From the NCBI RefSeq assembly GCF_901538355.1, contig NZ_LR593887.1:124001-188000 (forward strand): DNA of 64,000 nucleotides, read 5' to 3'. The translations under genes and the position numbers were made by a program. Source of the DNA: Tuwongella immobilis. GTDB taxonomy: Bacteria; Planctomycetota; Planctomycetia; Gemmatales; Gemmataceae. Each line of letters begins with the position of its first letter. The stretch's first letter is position 1. This document shows positions 8,081 through 18,500 of this stretch, one piece after another. Below the pieces are notes generated by a model. It saw only the letters and a program-made list of their open reading frames with translations, did not search any database and was not told the origin of the DNA.

Positions 8081-8353
8081 TTACCGCTGCGAGAGATATT
8101 CTTCGATCCGCTCGGCTTTACGCAGCAGAAACGGAATATGCTCCGCGGAAAGTTCCAAAAAGCGATCAATCACCGTGAGCGTATTCTCGAATTCCGCGAG
8201 AAATCGCTCATGTTCTTGATCGCGCCAGGTTTCGCTGAGCGTGCGCATCTGCCCGTGGAGTGCGGACAGTTCGCTATGAAGATCGCCGTTGAAGCGTTTG
8301 AGCAACGCGGCAAATCGCCGCAGTTCGTTCGGATCGACAATCGCCTGCGCCAT
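8081..8353 (-). CDS. WXG100-like (ESAT-6 family) protein
   Basis: A 90-residue protein with the ATG at 8353 (GAGGG 7 bases upstream). Size and layout match WXG100 proteins: an N-terminal helix (DPNELRRFAALLKRFNGDLHSELSALHGQ), a turn containing TWRD in place of the canonical WXG near residue 43, then a second long helix (ERFLAEFENTLTVIDRFLELSAEHIPFL) of the type that forms the four-helix dimer. WXG100 proteins are small secreted substrates or partners of EccC/EssC ATPases. The presence of such an ATPase three genes downstream on the same strand supports this call. The altered Gly is the main reservation. Confidence 0.8.
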   Translation of the reverse strand: MAQAIVDPNELRRFAALLKRFNGDLHSELSALHGQMRTLSETWRDQEHERFLAEFENTLTVIDRFLELSAEHIPFLLRKAERIEEYLSQR

Positions 8354-8374
8354 GCGAAGACCCTCACTGTTTGG

Positions 8375-8911
8375 TCACTTCTTGGGGCCGACCAGTTCGA
8401 CAAAGTTGCCATCCGGATCCCGCACCACGATGATGCCCACGCCGGTGGCCAATTCCTTGGGCAGACTGACTGCGCCATCCGTGACGGGTTTGATTTCCAG
8501 CTTTTCCAGCCGCTTCAGGGCTTCATCCACATCTTTGACCATGATCGTCAAATAGCGGAAGCCCAATTGCGAATGGATGAAGGTATTGTTGCCCGCGGCG
8601 GGTTTGGTCGCCGGCAATTGCATCAATTTCAGCTTGGTCGCTTTGGCATCTTTGCCCAGCACCAGCACGCGCACATCGAGCGGCTGCTTGTCGGTCAGGC
8701 CCAATTTGGCGGAAAATTCCCCGTTCACCGAAAAGCCTCCCGCTTCGGTAAAGCCGATCGCTTGCGTGTAAAACTGGACCGACTTTTCGACATTGCTGAC
8801 CACCATGCCCAGATCGATGGTGGTGCTGGCAATGGGACTTTCCGGTTCAGCCGCTGACACCGATGGGACAATCGCCAGCATGCCGAGCAGAACCAAGGCG
8901 CGAATGCGCAT
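8375..8911 (-). CDS. Secreted VOC-superfamily (glyoxalase/dioxygenase-like) protein
   Basis: A 178-residue protein. The ATG at 8911 is chosen because it begins a clear signal peptide (MRIRALVLLGMLAIVPSVSAA, cleavage after the Ala-Ala) and has an AGAGGG site upstream. The mature part has the paired beta-alpha-beta-beta-beta pattern of the vicinal oxygen chelate fold: IDLGMVVSNVEKSVQFYTQ near the start and IIVVRDPDGNFVELVGP at the end, which is the typical closing motif with its metal-ligand Glu. VOC proteins include glyoxalase I and ring-cleavage dioxygenases; the substrate cannot be told. Only 21 bases separate it from the WXG100-like gene downstream, so it may be co-transcribed, though the functional link is unclear. 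Confidence 0.85.
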   Translation of the reverse strand: MRIRALVLLGMLAIVPSVSAAEPESPIASTTIDLGMVVSNVEKSVQFYTQAIGFTEAGGFSVNGEFSAKLGLTDKQPLDVRVLVLGKDAKATKLKLMQLPATKPAAGNNTFIHSQLGFRYLTIMVKDVDEALKRLEKLEIKPVTDGAVSLPKELATGVGIIVVRDPDGNFVELVGPKK

Positions 8912-9182
8912 GAGAAACCCTCTTCCGAACAGATTATACGGGAACCACCCTTGCTCCGTTGGCAAGTTCTGCCGAATTGTACTTCCTTTCCGGGGGCGTC
9001 CGCAATCATCGGGTCGGGGGCGAGGCGGGATCGGCCTTCCCGAGTGGGCCACACTCGGGGGCGATGGATGCGAAATCATGGATGGGTGAACGACGGAAGC
9101 CTCGAGAAACCCACTGCAATTCCAGGGATTTTTCGAGGCATGCCCGATCAGCCGCGATTGCGCCCACGCATGGGCATCCGGC

Positions 9183-10634
9183 TTAGGCATCGCGCAATTG
9201 CATGGAAACGTATTTGGTTTCCAAGTAGGCTTCGAGTCCCTCATGGGCCAATTCGCGCCCATAGCCGGATTCTTTCATCCCGCCGAATGGACACTGCGTG
9301 GTGGCGGGCACCGGGTCATTGATGCCGATGATGCCGGCTTCCAAGCCCTCCGCCATCTTCCAACTCACGCTGAGGTCGTTGGTGAACACATACGCCGCCA
9401 GCCCATAGGGAGTGTTGTTCGCCTGAGCGATCACGTCTTCGATCTTGGAAAAATCCAGAATCGGCATCACCGGGGCAAACGGTTCATCGGTCAGCACTTT
9501 GGCATCGGGCGGTAGGTCGCGCAGAATCGTCGGCTCGAAGAAATAGCCGCGATCGAACGTCGAGCAGCGCTTGCCGCCGGTCAGCACGGTGGCGCCGCGC
9601 TGGGTGGCATCGCCGATGAGGTTGATGGCGTTATCCATCGCTCGCTTTTCAAACATTGGGCCGATTTCTGTGCCGGAATCCAACCCGTTGCCCAGCTTCA
9701 GGCTGCGCGCGGTTTCAATGGCCACTTCGGTGAATCGGGCGGCGATCTTTTCATGCACAAAGAAGCGGCTGGGCGAAATGCACACTTGGCCGTTGTTGCG
9801 GAATTTGCCCCGCACGGCGGCCTTGGCGACGACTTCCGGGTCGGCATCCGGGAAGACGATAAACGGGGCATGGCCACCCAATTCCAGGCTGAGTCGCTTG
9901 ACCTGATCGGCTGCGCCGCGCATCAGCAGCTTGCCGACTTTGGTGCTGCCGGTGAAGCTGATCTTGCGGCAAATGCGGTTGGTGAGAAATTCCTGGCCGA
10001 TCATCTCGGCATCGCCGGTGACAAAGTTGGCCACCCCCGCGGGCACACCCGCATCAATCAGACACTCGAACAAGGCGATGAGCGAAAGCGGCGTTGATGG
10101 CGCGGGTTTGCAGACAATCGTGCAACCCACCGCGAGCGCGGGGGCGATCTTGCGGGCTTGCAGCATAATCGGGAAATTCCACGGCCCGATACCGCCCACC
10201 ACACCCACCGGGTGCTTGATGGTCATGTGCCGTTTGCCCGGCACCGAATTCGGAATTACTTGCCCGTAGGCGCGCTTGCCTTCCTCGGCGAACCATTCAA
10301 ACGTATCTGCCGATGCCAGCACTTCGCCTTTGGCTTCGGGCACCGGTTTGCCTTGTTCCATGGTGATGGTGCGGGCCAGCGAATCGGCACGCTCGCGCAT
10401 CAGGTCGGCGGTTTTCTTCAGCACCTTCGCCCGATCCCAGGCGGTCTGCTTCATCCAGGTTTTCATCGCCCGCGAGGCGGCTTCCAACGCTCGTTTGACA
10501 TCCGCTTGCGTGCCGTAAGTCATTTCGCGGATGGTTTCTTCGGTCGCCGGATTGACCACCGGCACCCGCTTGCCATCCGAAGATTCGCACCATTGCCCGT
10601 CGATGTACATTTTGCCCAGAGAGTCGGTCGACAT
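9183..10634 (-). CDS. gabD: NAD(P)-dependent succinate-semialdehyde-type dehydrogenase
   Basis: A 483-residue aldehyde dehydrogenase; an in-frame ATG two codons upstream (10640) is less likely because GAGG sits at the right distance only from 10634. Family signatures are complete: TMEQGKPVPEAKGEV, the GPWNFPIML substrate/cofactor motif, the catalytic Glu in LELGGHAPF and the nucleophilic Cys in NNGQVCISPSRF. The C-terminal CPFGGMKESGYGRE motif is typical of the succinate-semialdehyde dehydrogenase group, which oxidises succinate semialdehyde to succinate in GABA or related degradation. Length is normal for the group. There is no GABA transaminase nearby, so the exact substrate and pathway are inferred from family resemblance. 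The gene stands alone and is divergent from fabH. Confidence 0.88.
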   Translation of the reverse strand: MSTDSLGKMYIDGQWCESSDGKRVPVVNPATEETIREMTYGTQADVKRALEAASRAMKTWMKQTAWDRAKVLKKTADLMRERADSLARTITMEQGKPVPEAKGEVLASADTFEWFAEEGKRAYGQVIPNSVPGKRHMTIKHPVGVVGGIGPWNFPIMLQARKIAPALAVGCTIVCKPAPSTPLSLIALFECLIDAGVPAGVANFVTGDAEMIGQEFLTNRICRKISFTGSTKVGKLLMRGAADQVKRLSLELGGHAPFIVFPDADPEVVAKAAVRGKFRNNGQVCISPSRFFVHEKIAARFTEVAIETARSLKLGNGLDSGTEIGPMFEKRAMDNAINLIGDATQRGATVLTGGKRCSTFDRGYFFEPTILRDLPPDAKVLTDEPFAPVMPILDFSKIEDVIAQANNTPYGLAAYVFTNDLSVSWKMAEGLEAGIIGINDPVPATTQCPFGGMKESGYGRELAHEGLEAYLETKYVSMQLRDA

Positions 10635-10890
10635 TCGCATGCCTCGGCGAGAGAAGCGGATCGGAACTTTCGGTTTATCGTAGGTGGTTCGGCAAGGTCA
10701 GTCTACAGCCCCCCGCGATTCCCGCAGACGGAACTGGGACGCGAGTTTGTGACGGAAGACGCGAAAAACCGTTAGGTTCCGAAACAAATGGGGAATTCGG
10801 AGAAGGTGGGTTCCATTTTTGCCCTGGCGGATGCCGAGGGGGATTCCTAAAATTGCCCCAGACGATGCTTCCTGATGAACCCCCTGGAAT

Positions 10891-11922
10891 ATGATGAGAA
10901 AGACGGCGAGCATGACCGGGCCAATCCGCGTGGTCGTGAGCGGGACTGGGAGCGAGGTACCCACCCGCGTGATGGCCAATGCCGCGTTTGAATCCATGAT
11001 CGATACCTCCGATGAATGGATTCGCACGCGAACCGGCATCCGCGAACGCCGTTTTATCGAGCCGGGCGATACCTCCGCCACGCTTGGTGTGCGGGCCAGC
11101 CGCAAGGCCATCGAGTCCGCTGGCATTTCGCCCGATGAAATTGATCTGATTATCTGTGCCACCATCACTCCGGCGATGATGTCGCCCACCAATGCCTGCA
11201 TCATTCAGGCCGAATTGGGATGCCGACCCGTCCCCGCGTTCGATCTCGCGGCCGCTTGCACGGGATTTGTCTACGCCCTCTCGGTGGCCGATGCCATGAT
11301 GCGGTCTGGCACGGTACGGCACGCCCTGGTGGTGGGGGCCGAAGTGCTGAGCAAGGCGCTCGATTTCACCGATCGCAACACCTGCATTCTGTTCGGCGAT
11401 GGGGCGGGGGCGGTGGTGCTCAGTCGCGTCGACGATGCCAATGCCGAGGCTTCCAATCGCGGGTTGTCGTGCTTCCAATTGCATAGCGATGGCCGCCGCG
11501 GCGATCTGATCCAGATGCCCAGCAGTGTCACCGATCAAACGCCAAATGCCGAAGGGCAATTGCACCCCGGCCAACAATATCTCTGGATGCATGGCCGCGA
11601 AGTGTTCAAATTCGCCGTGCAGCGATTAACCGACATTCTCCGCCAAGCCATGGCCGAATGCGAAGCCCGTGGCGTGACCCTCGATTGGGTGGTGCCGCAT
11701 CAGGTGAATCAGCGCATCATCGATTCCGCGCTCGATCACACGGGATTCCCCGGCGAGCGCGTGATGGTCAATCTCGATCGCTACGGCAACACGTCGGCGG
11801 CGTCCGTTCCCATTGCCTTGGATGAATTGCTGCGCACGGGACGGGCATCCACCGGACAAACTCTGTTGCTGGTTGCCTTTGGCGGTGGCCTGACCTGGGG
11901 AAGTGCCTTGCTGGGACTTTGA
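10891..11922 (+). CDS. fabH: 3-oxoacyl-ACP synthase III (FabH)
   Basis: A 343-residue KAS III enzyme, which condenses acetyl-CoA-type primers with malonyl-ACP to start fatty-acid synthesis. The Cys-His-Asn triad is visible: Cys123 in AACTGFVYAL, His in VVPHQVNQRI and Asn in YGNTSAASVPIAL. The N-terminal SDEWIRTRTGIRERR motif that shapes the CoA tunnel and the C-terminal GGGLTWGSALL are also typical. Starts at 10891 (ATGATG) and 10912 (MTGPIRV) are both possible; neither has a strong ribosome-binding site and the second better matches family length. No other fab genes adjoin, so this is either the housekeeping FabH placed alone or a paralogue for a special acyl chain. Confidence 0.92.
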   Translation: MMRKTASMTGPIRVVVSGTGSEVPTRVMANAAFESMIDTSDEWIRTRTGIRERRFIEPGDTSATLGVRASRKAIESAGISPDEIDLIICATITPAMMSPTNACIIQAELGCRPVPAFDLAAACTGFVYALSVADAMMRSGTVRHALVVGAEVLSKALDFTDRNTCILFGDGAGAVVLSRVDDANAEASNRGLSCFQLHSDGRRGDLIQMPSSVTDQTPNAEGQLHPGQQYLWMHGREVFKFAVQRLTDILRQAMAECEARGVTLDWVVPHQVNQRIIDSALDHTGFPGERVMVNLDRYGNTSAASVPIALDELLRTGRASTGQTLLLVAFGGGLTWGSALLGL

Positions 11923-11982
11923 TTGGTGGGCACGCCGCCGGAATGGATTTCGGCAGGTGACATCCTGGTGGACAAAACGATT

Positions 11983-12022
11983 CAGCCCGAGAGACGATCG
12001 CAATTGATCGTCTCTCGGGCTG
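11983..12022. terminator. Strong bidirectional terminator hairpin
   Basis: A perfect 17-bp inverted repeat (11983-11999 and 12006-12022) with a 6-base loop lies between the convergent ends of fabH and the small secreted-protein gene. Flanking A/T-rich bases exist on both sides. Placement and symmetry suit termination from both strands. Confidence 0.85.
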
Positions 12023-12053
12023 AGATTCGTTTCAACATTCACGAGCCGGCGAT

Positions 12054-12392
12054 TCAATCTTCCATGAAGAAGTCGCGGGGGCTACGAGCGAACGGATGAT
12101 TCGGGAACACCAAGGTGCCTTGGCCGGGCATCGGGCCGACCGGGCCGCGTCCCATGCCGTAACCAGCCGGCACGCCACCTTCGCAATCGGAGCAGGTGCT
12201 GCATCCGGACTTCTTCCAACTGAAGCTGAACAGCTTGCGGAAGAATGGAGCGGAGCCGTAGGGCGATCCGGTTTGGCCGATGTCGTGTTTGACACCGCTG
12301 CGGAAATCCGCGGGGGGATATTCGGCTTTGGCTTCGCTGCCGAAGCTGGTCATCACCACCAACGCCGCCAAGATCATCGTGATCCGTTTCAT
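12054..12392 (-). CDS. Small secreted Cys-containing protein
   Basis: A 112-residue protein starting at the ATG at 12392 (AAAGGA upstream). It opens with a signal peptide (MKRITMILAALVVMTSFGSEAKA). The mature part is Gly/Pro/Phe-rich and has a CSTCSDC cluster, which could bind metal or form disulfides, followed by GMGRGPVGPMPGQG. The overall look (short, exported, Gly/Pro-rich with a GYG segment) is common among planctomycete exported proteins of unknown function. It lies 166 bases downstream of the cellulose-synthase-like fusion on the same strand and could be co-transcribed with it. No family is recognised. Confidence 0.78.
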   Translation of the reverse strand: MKRITMILAALVVMTSFGSEAKAEYPPADFRSGVKHDIGQTGSPYGSAPFFRKLFSFSWKKSGCSTCSDCEGGVPAGYGMGRGPVGPMPGQGTLVFPNHPFARSPRDFFMED

Positions 12393-12558
12393 GGAAATCC
12401 TTTCACACCCAATCGGTTGTCGTTGCTCGACACACTGACAACATAACCGACCGAATCCACCCGCGGGGAAAATCAAGCTGAAAACTCGAATTTTCCCATC
12501 ACAAGCGGGGGAATCCCTGGCGATTGTGCCGAATGCGCCGCGCGCAGAGTCGGGCGGC

Positions 12559-15500
12559 TCAGTCCGGCAACTTTGGCTCCCGGGGTGGGGTTTTGAATCG
12601 CGATGGCGGCACCGGCTTCGGCTTCTCGATGAGTTCCTTGAAGTATTGTTCCGCCTCTTCGTACTTACCCTGCGCGTACAGCGATTCCGCGATTTGCAGC
12701 CGAATCTGCCGCGAATCCGGCTTCAGCTTCAACGCGGTGCGGAACAATTCCATGCTCTTGTCCCGCTCCCCGATGCGCCCCATGATGTACCCCATTCTCG
12801 CCAGATAGTCCGGGTCTTTGATTTGCTTGACGCTGCGGGTGTAAATGGTTTGCACGTTGCGGCGAACTTCGGTCGAAAGCTCATCTTCGCCCACAGCGGC
12901 GATGGTGTCGATGAACACTTTCCAGAATTCGGGATTGTCGCTTTCGGTCTCCATCAACACCGGCAGTCGGGCCAGCGCCGTGGGATGGTCACCGCTCCAC
13001 AAATAGCATTGCGTTAATTTGAAGGCGATTTTCACATTCCGCGGATCTTCTTCCTGCAACGATTCGTACAGTTCAATCGCCTCGGCGTACTTCTTGCTCC
13101 AGGTCAGCACATCCGCCAGTTGCAGCCGCACCACTTTGTCGCTGGGCTTTTCCTTGAGAATGATTCGGAGCTGTTTCTCGGCTTCCTCGAATTTGAAGAT
13201 GGCCGAGTACAGATTCGCCATCGTTTGACGATCCGCGAGCGTCAGCGCTTTGATGCCATCGAACATCGCCAGCGCTTCGGTAAAGCGTTCGTTCCCGGCC
13301 AGCGTCCCGGCCAGTTCCCGACGAATGTCTTCCTCGACAATCGTTTGCTTCATGGCCCGATTGAGCAACTCCGTGGCCCGCTTCTTGTCATTGGCCTTCA
13401 GCAGCACCCAACTCAACCGCGACAGCCGACCTGGATCGTTGAAATCTTCTTCCAAGACGCGATCCGCCACATCCTTGGCCATTTGCGTTTGGCTGGCGGA
13501 AAGGCTCGTGGTGCTGGACGCCGCATCAATGAATCCTTCGTACAATTCGGCTCGATCCAGCGATTCACGCAGCAGCGATTCAAACACTTTCAGCGATTCG
13601 GGATAGTGTCGGCTCCACAGATTGACTTCCGCAATCCGCAGCAGAATATCCTCATTCGTCGGTTGCGATTCGAGCAATTCCTGGAACAGCGACAATGATT
13701 CGTCGTAGTCTTTCTTCCAACTCAGCACGTCGGCCAATTGGCGCTGGGCGATTTTGTCATCGGGCCGATCGAGCAATTGCTGACGGGCCAATCGCGCGGC
13801 CAATTCGTAATCCTGGGCCGCCGATGCCATGCCGATCAACTGCCGGCGGTCGTTCATGTCCAACTTCAGGCCGTCGTACAGGGTAATGGCTTCGCTGTAG
13901 CGTTTCAGCAGCGACAACGTCCCGGCCAATTCGCGGCGTTGTTGCGGATCGGTCGGTTTGAGCGCCAGTGCCCGATCGATCAGCATTTCGGATTTCCCGG
14001 TTTCCTTCAGCCGGTACATCACCCACCCCAACCGCGACAGCATGCCCGCATCTTTGTTGTTGGTGAGCATGACAATATCAAACAGCTTGCGGGCCATTTT
14101 TTCGTTGCCCGGCGTGAGCGCCCGAGCGCTAGATGCCGAGCTGACCCACCCGGAAATCAGCCGCGGATTCGGTGTTTCGGTGGGGTTGGCCTCCAGCATC
14201 GTCTGGAATCGCAACAGCGCCCGATCGAACGCGGTGCGGTCGCTTTCCCCGGACCAGAGAATCACCTCCGCAATGCGAATGGGAATTTCGGGATCTTCGG
14301 GATAAATTTGCAGCAGCCGTTGGAATTGCTCCAGCGATTCGGAGAAATTCCGCCGCCAACTGGCGACATCCGCCAAGAAGAACTGCGCCTTGCGGTTGTT
14401 CGGCTCTTTTTCGAGCACTTTGCGCATGGTCACTTCGGCTTTGTCGAAGTCTTTGGCACCGGAGTAGAATTCCGCCAGACGGATCATCCCATCCGTGTCG
14501 AGTTTGTCGGTTTCGATCAACTTGATGGCATCCGGGAAGCGATCCGCCCGCGCCAACACGCCTGCCATTTCGGAGCGGATCTCCGGTTCGGTCGGCTTGA
14601 GCGCGAGTGCCCGGTCGAGCAGGCCGTTGATGCGCACCCGGTCGGGCGTATTTTTCTGCTCCGACAGCAGTAAAATCCACGCCAAGCGCGACAGGCTGAC
14701 GGCGTTCAATTTCAGCGTCATATTCGCCAATCGCTTGTCGGCGATTCGTCGCGCCAGTTGCGATTGGGTTTCGGTCAATTCTTTGACCCCGGCGGCGGCA
14801 TCAATGAAGCCTTGCACCAATGGGGGATCGTCGGGCTTCTTCAGCAGCAATTTCTCGAATGCCGCCACCGACCGCGTGAAATCCTTGCTCCAGAGCAGAA
14901 TTTCCGCCTGGCGAACTTGCAATTCCAGGTCTTCCGGTGCGGCCTGGATCATGTCGGCGAACATCGTTAGCGCCGGGCCATAATCGCCCTTCCAACTCAA
15001 AATATCCGCCAGCAGTCGCCGCGTTTTGCCGTCCCCTGGCTCGGCATCCAACACCCGGCGACATTCCTTCTCTGCCTCATCATATTTCTGATCGCGCAAG
15101 TACATGGCGATAATCAACTTGCGGGCTTCCATGCTGTTTTCATCGCCCAGCAAATTGAGTGCATCTTCAATTTTGCCCACCGATACCAGCACGCCGAAAT
15201 ACTGCTTGCGGAAATCCGCATCCTTCGGATTCATCTGCAACGCCCGTTCGATCAGCACCAAACTGGGCTCCAGTTCTTTCACCCGTTGCAGCACCCAGCT
15301 GAGTCGGGCCAGGAACCACGGCTCGATATCGGATTGCGTGATGATTTTGTTGTAAATCGATAGCGCAGTCTTGCGGATCTTCTCGTCCAGCAGTCGATCC
15401 TCGACACTGGCGGCGGCATCGACATACGCATGCACCAATTCGGTATTCGGATTGGGATTGTCGTCAAATAGTTGCTGCAACTGCGTCATCGCAGTTTCGT

Positions 15501-18500
15501 ACTGCTTGGCGGCCAGCGCATTGCGGGCGAGCTTGATTCGCAGCGTGGGATTCTTCGGATCGGCGGCGATGAGCCGTTCGTAAATCGCTCGCGATTGGCC
15601 GTACCCCTTCTTGGCGCTTAGCACATCCGCCAGCATCTGCTCGGCTTTGCGGTCGCCGGGCCGCATCTGCAACAATCGGCGGCACTCGATTTCCGCTTGC
15701 TCGTAATTTTGTTCCAGCGAATAGATGGAAATCAGCCGAATTCGCCCATCGAAATCGGGGTCGATATCCGTGTACAACTGCCGGGCTTCCTGCAATTGGC
15801 GGGCCGTCACCAGCACCCCGGCAAACTCGTTTCGCAGCGCCATATCCAGCGGATTTTCTTTCAGCAATTCCCGGAATTGCTCGAATGCCTGCGTGTATTT
15901 CTTGGCGTGGACCGATGACCGGGCGGCGGCCAAGCGCAGTTCCCGCTGTTTCTCGGCGGGCAATAATCCCCGACGGGACAGATCCAACATCCGCTGGAAT
16001 TCGACTTCCGCTTGTGCGTATTCTTGCGTGTCGTCGAGTGCCTGCGCCAGCGCGATTTGCAGGTCGGTATTGCGACGGTCTCGCGGAGCAATCAGCTTGG
16101 TAATTTCGTCGATTTCTTGCGTGCGTTGAATGCGGTTCAACGCGGACATCAGCAGCACCAGGCGATCCGTGCTGGGATATTTTTCCAAGAATGTCGCCGC
16201 GTAAATCGTCTCGACTCGCTCGACTTGATCTTCTGAAAGATCCATGTCGGCAGGTGTGCGGACAATGTCTCGCAGGTAGAATTCTTCCCGATAAATCAGG
16301 TAGAACGCCAGTTGCTGAGCGGCCAACACGGGCACGGTCAGCATCGCCCCCATGGCAATGCGATTGAACATTTTCACGGGCAACGGCTGGCGATCCGGCG
16401 ACAGCACCGAGCCGTAGCTGGTGTTCTCTCGCGGGTTGACCAGCGATTGCAGCGTGGTGCGGCCCGAGGCGGTGAAGTCTTTGAATTCAAAGACAATGCG
16501 ATGATATTCTCGCGCTGCGTAAATCACCTTCGAGCCGAACAGCACCTTCGCGGTGCCTTTCACTTCGCCCAGCGGGGAGGGGAGCACATAATTGACGACG
16601 CTGCCGGGAATCAGCGGCTCATCCAGCAAACACGCAAACGCAACGCGGCTCAGGTCTTCCGTCGCGGAATAAATCCGCTGCGCTGCCTGCAAGCCATCCG
16701 TGCGATTGGCCCCCGACAGCGAGATGGAACTGCGAAACGCCCCCGTGCCCGATTGCAGCATCTCTTGCGCGGTCGCCCCGCTCGATCCGGCGGGTTCCGA
16801 GGTGATGGTGCCGCTATTGCTGGTGCGGACGGTGCCCGAACTGCTGGAATGGCTGCCGCTGGCGGTGAGTGCGCCGGCTTGTTGCAGTCGCAATTCGGTG
16901 GAATCCAAGAAATCGCCGCCGACATCGGCCAAGCCGCTATCGGATTGATCGTACACGCGAGGCAGTCCCGCCGCCGGTGTTTTGATCGCTGCGACGGACT
17001 GCGTGCGATTGGCAGCCATCGGCTTTTCGATAATCACCGGCAGATTGTACGGGTATCGAAAGGCCGTGCGGCGCTGCACCATGCCCCGTTGCCGCCAATT
17101 CAGCATGCGATTGAGCCAGTTGCTCGCATTCCCACGATCATACACTTCGTACATTCGCGGGACGGCATAATGCAAGCAGATGCGATTGAGCGCATCAATG
17201 TCGTTGGGTGACAAATTGTGGAACAAGCAGCCATAGCGATAGCCGTGCATGGTGCCAGACACGCGCCGATTGAGCGGAACGACGCCGCGCACTTCGGATT
17301 CGCAGACGAGTTCCACCCCCGCTCCGCGAATGACCGTGCGCAGCCGCGTCCCCTGCGGAATCACCTCGTAAGCGATCAGCGCCATGCCGTTTTCGTTGAG
17401 ATCCAACGTCACGCCAAATCGATGATTGGGGTTGGGATCTTCGTGCAAGAGTCGATATTCAACGGGCAGATGCACCACATGCCGCGAGTTGAAGCGGCGG
17501 TCTTCCGGCCAGAATGCCCGCTTGAGTGTCAGGTAAATGAGCAGGCCGTGCAGCACTACCCAAATCGTCGGCAGCACCGGCTTGAACCAGTCGTCGGAGA
17601 TGCCGATAATCGGCCGCCCCCAGCCCCACACCAGGGCCATAATGCTCAGCAATCCCAAGATGAGCTGCGGACGAATGTACGGCCAGATACTCTTCGCCTG
17701 TCTGCCGCGCTTGCTGGTCACCACAAATTGCTGGAACTTCCGCCAGAAGGTGGCCCGCGAGACACCCCGCACTTGCGTCCAGAAATTGACCATGCAAAAC
17801 AGTTCGGAATTGATGATCGATGCGTGGCCGTTCCCCGCAGCTTTCAACCCCCACAGACTAATCACCATGTATAAAAAGGTGATAATCACCAACGTCCAAC
17901 TAAATTGATTCACCGGCGGCACCCCGGTGAACAACATGAAGATGGGCGTGAGATAGATTGGCAGTTTGAACAATCCGCCGGCCCAGTTCAGCATCGATCC
18001 CAGGTAGCAAAAGCGCTGCGACCAGGTCAACCCGCGAGTGGTCATCGGGTTGTCGTAGGCCATAATCGACAGATTGCCTTCGCCCCAGCGCAGTCGTTGC
18101 GTGTGGAAGGTGGTGATATCCGGCGCGGCTTGTCCGCAGACGAGTCGGTCGCTAATGGCCAGCGATTTCCAGCCCAGCGCGTGCATGCGCAAGCCGGTGT
18201 GCATATCTTCGGTGATGGTTTCGACGGCAATGTAGCCGACCTGCCGCAATGCTTCGCGGCGGAAAATCGCTGCCGACCCCGCGAAAATCGGGCAGTTCCA
18301 GCGATTTCGGCCGGTCTGGATGACCTTGTAAAACAAGGCACCTTCGTCCCAGTATTTGCGGGCTTTGTGATCGAGTCGGGCTTGGAACGATTCGAAATTG
18401 TAGAATGCGTGCGGAGTTTGCACCCAGGCCATTTTCGGATCGCGGAAATATCCCAATGTGCGGGTGATGAAGTTGGGTTCGGGTACGTGATCGGCATCGA

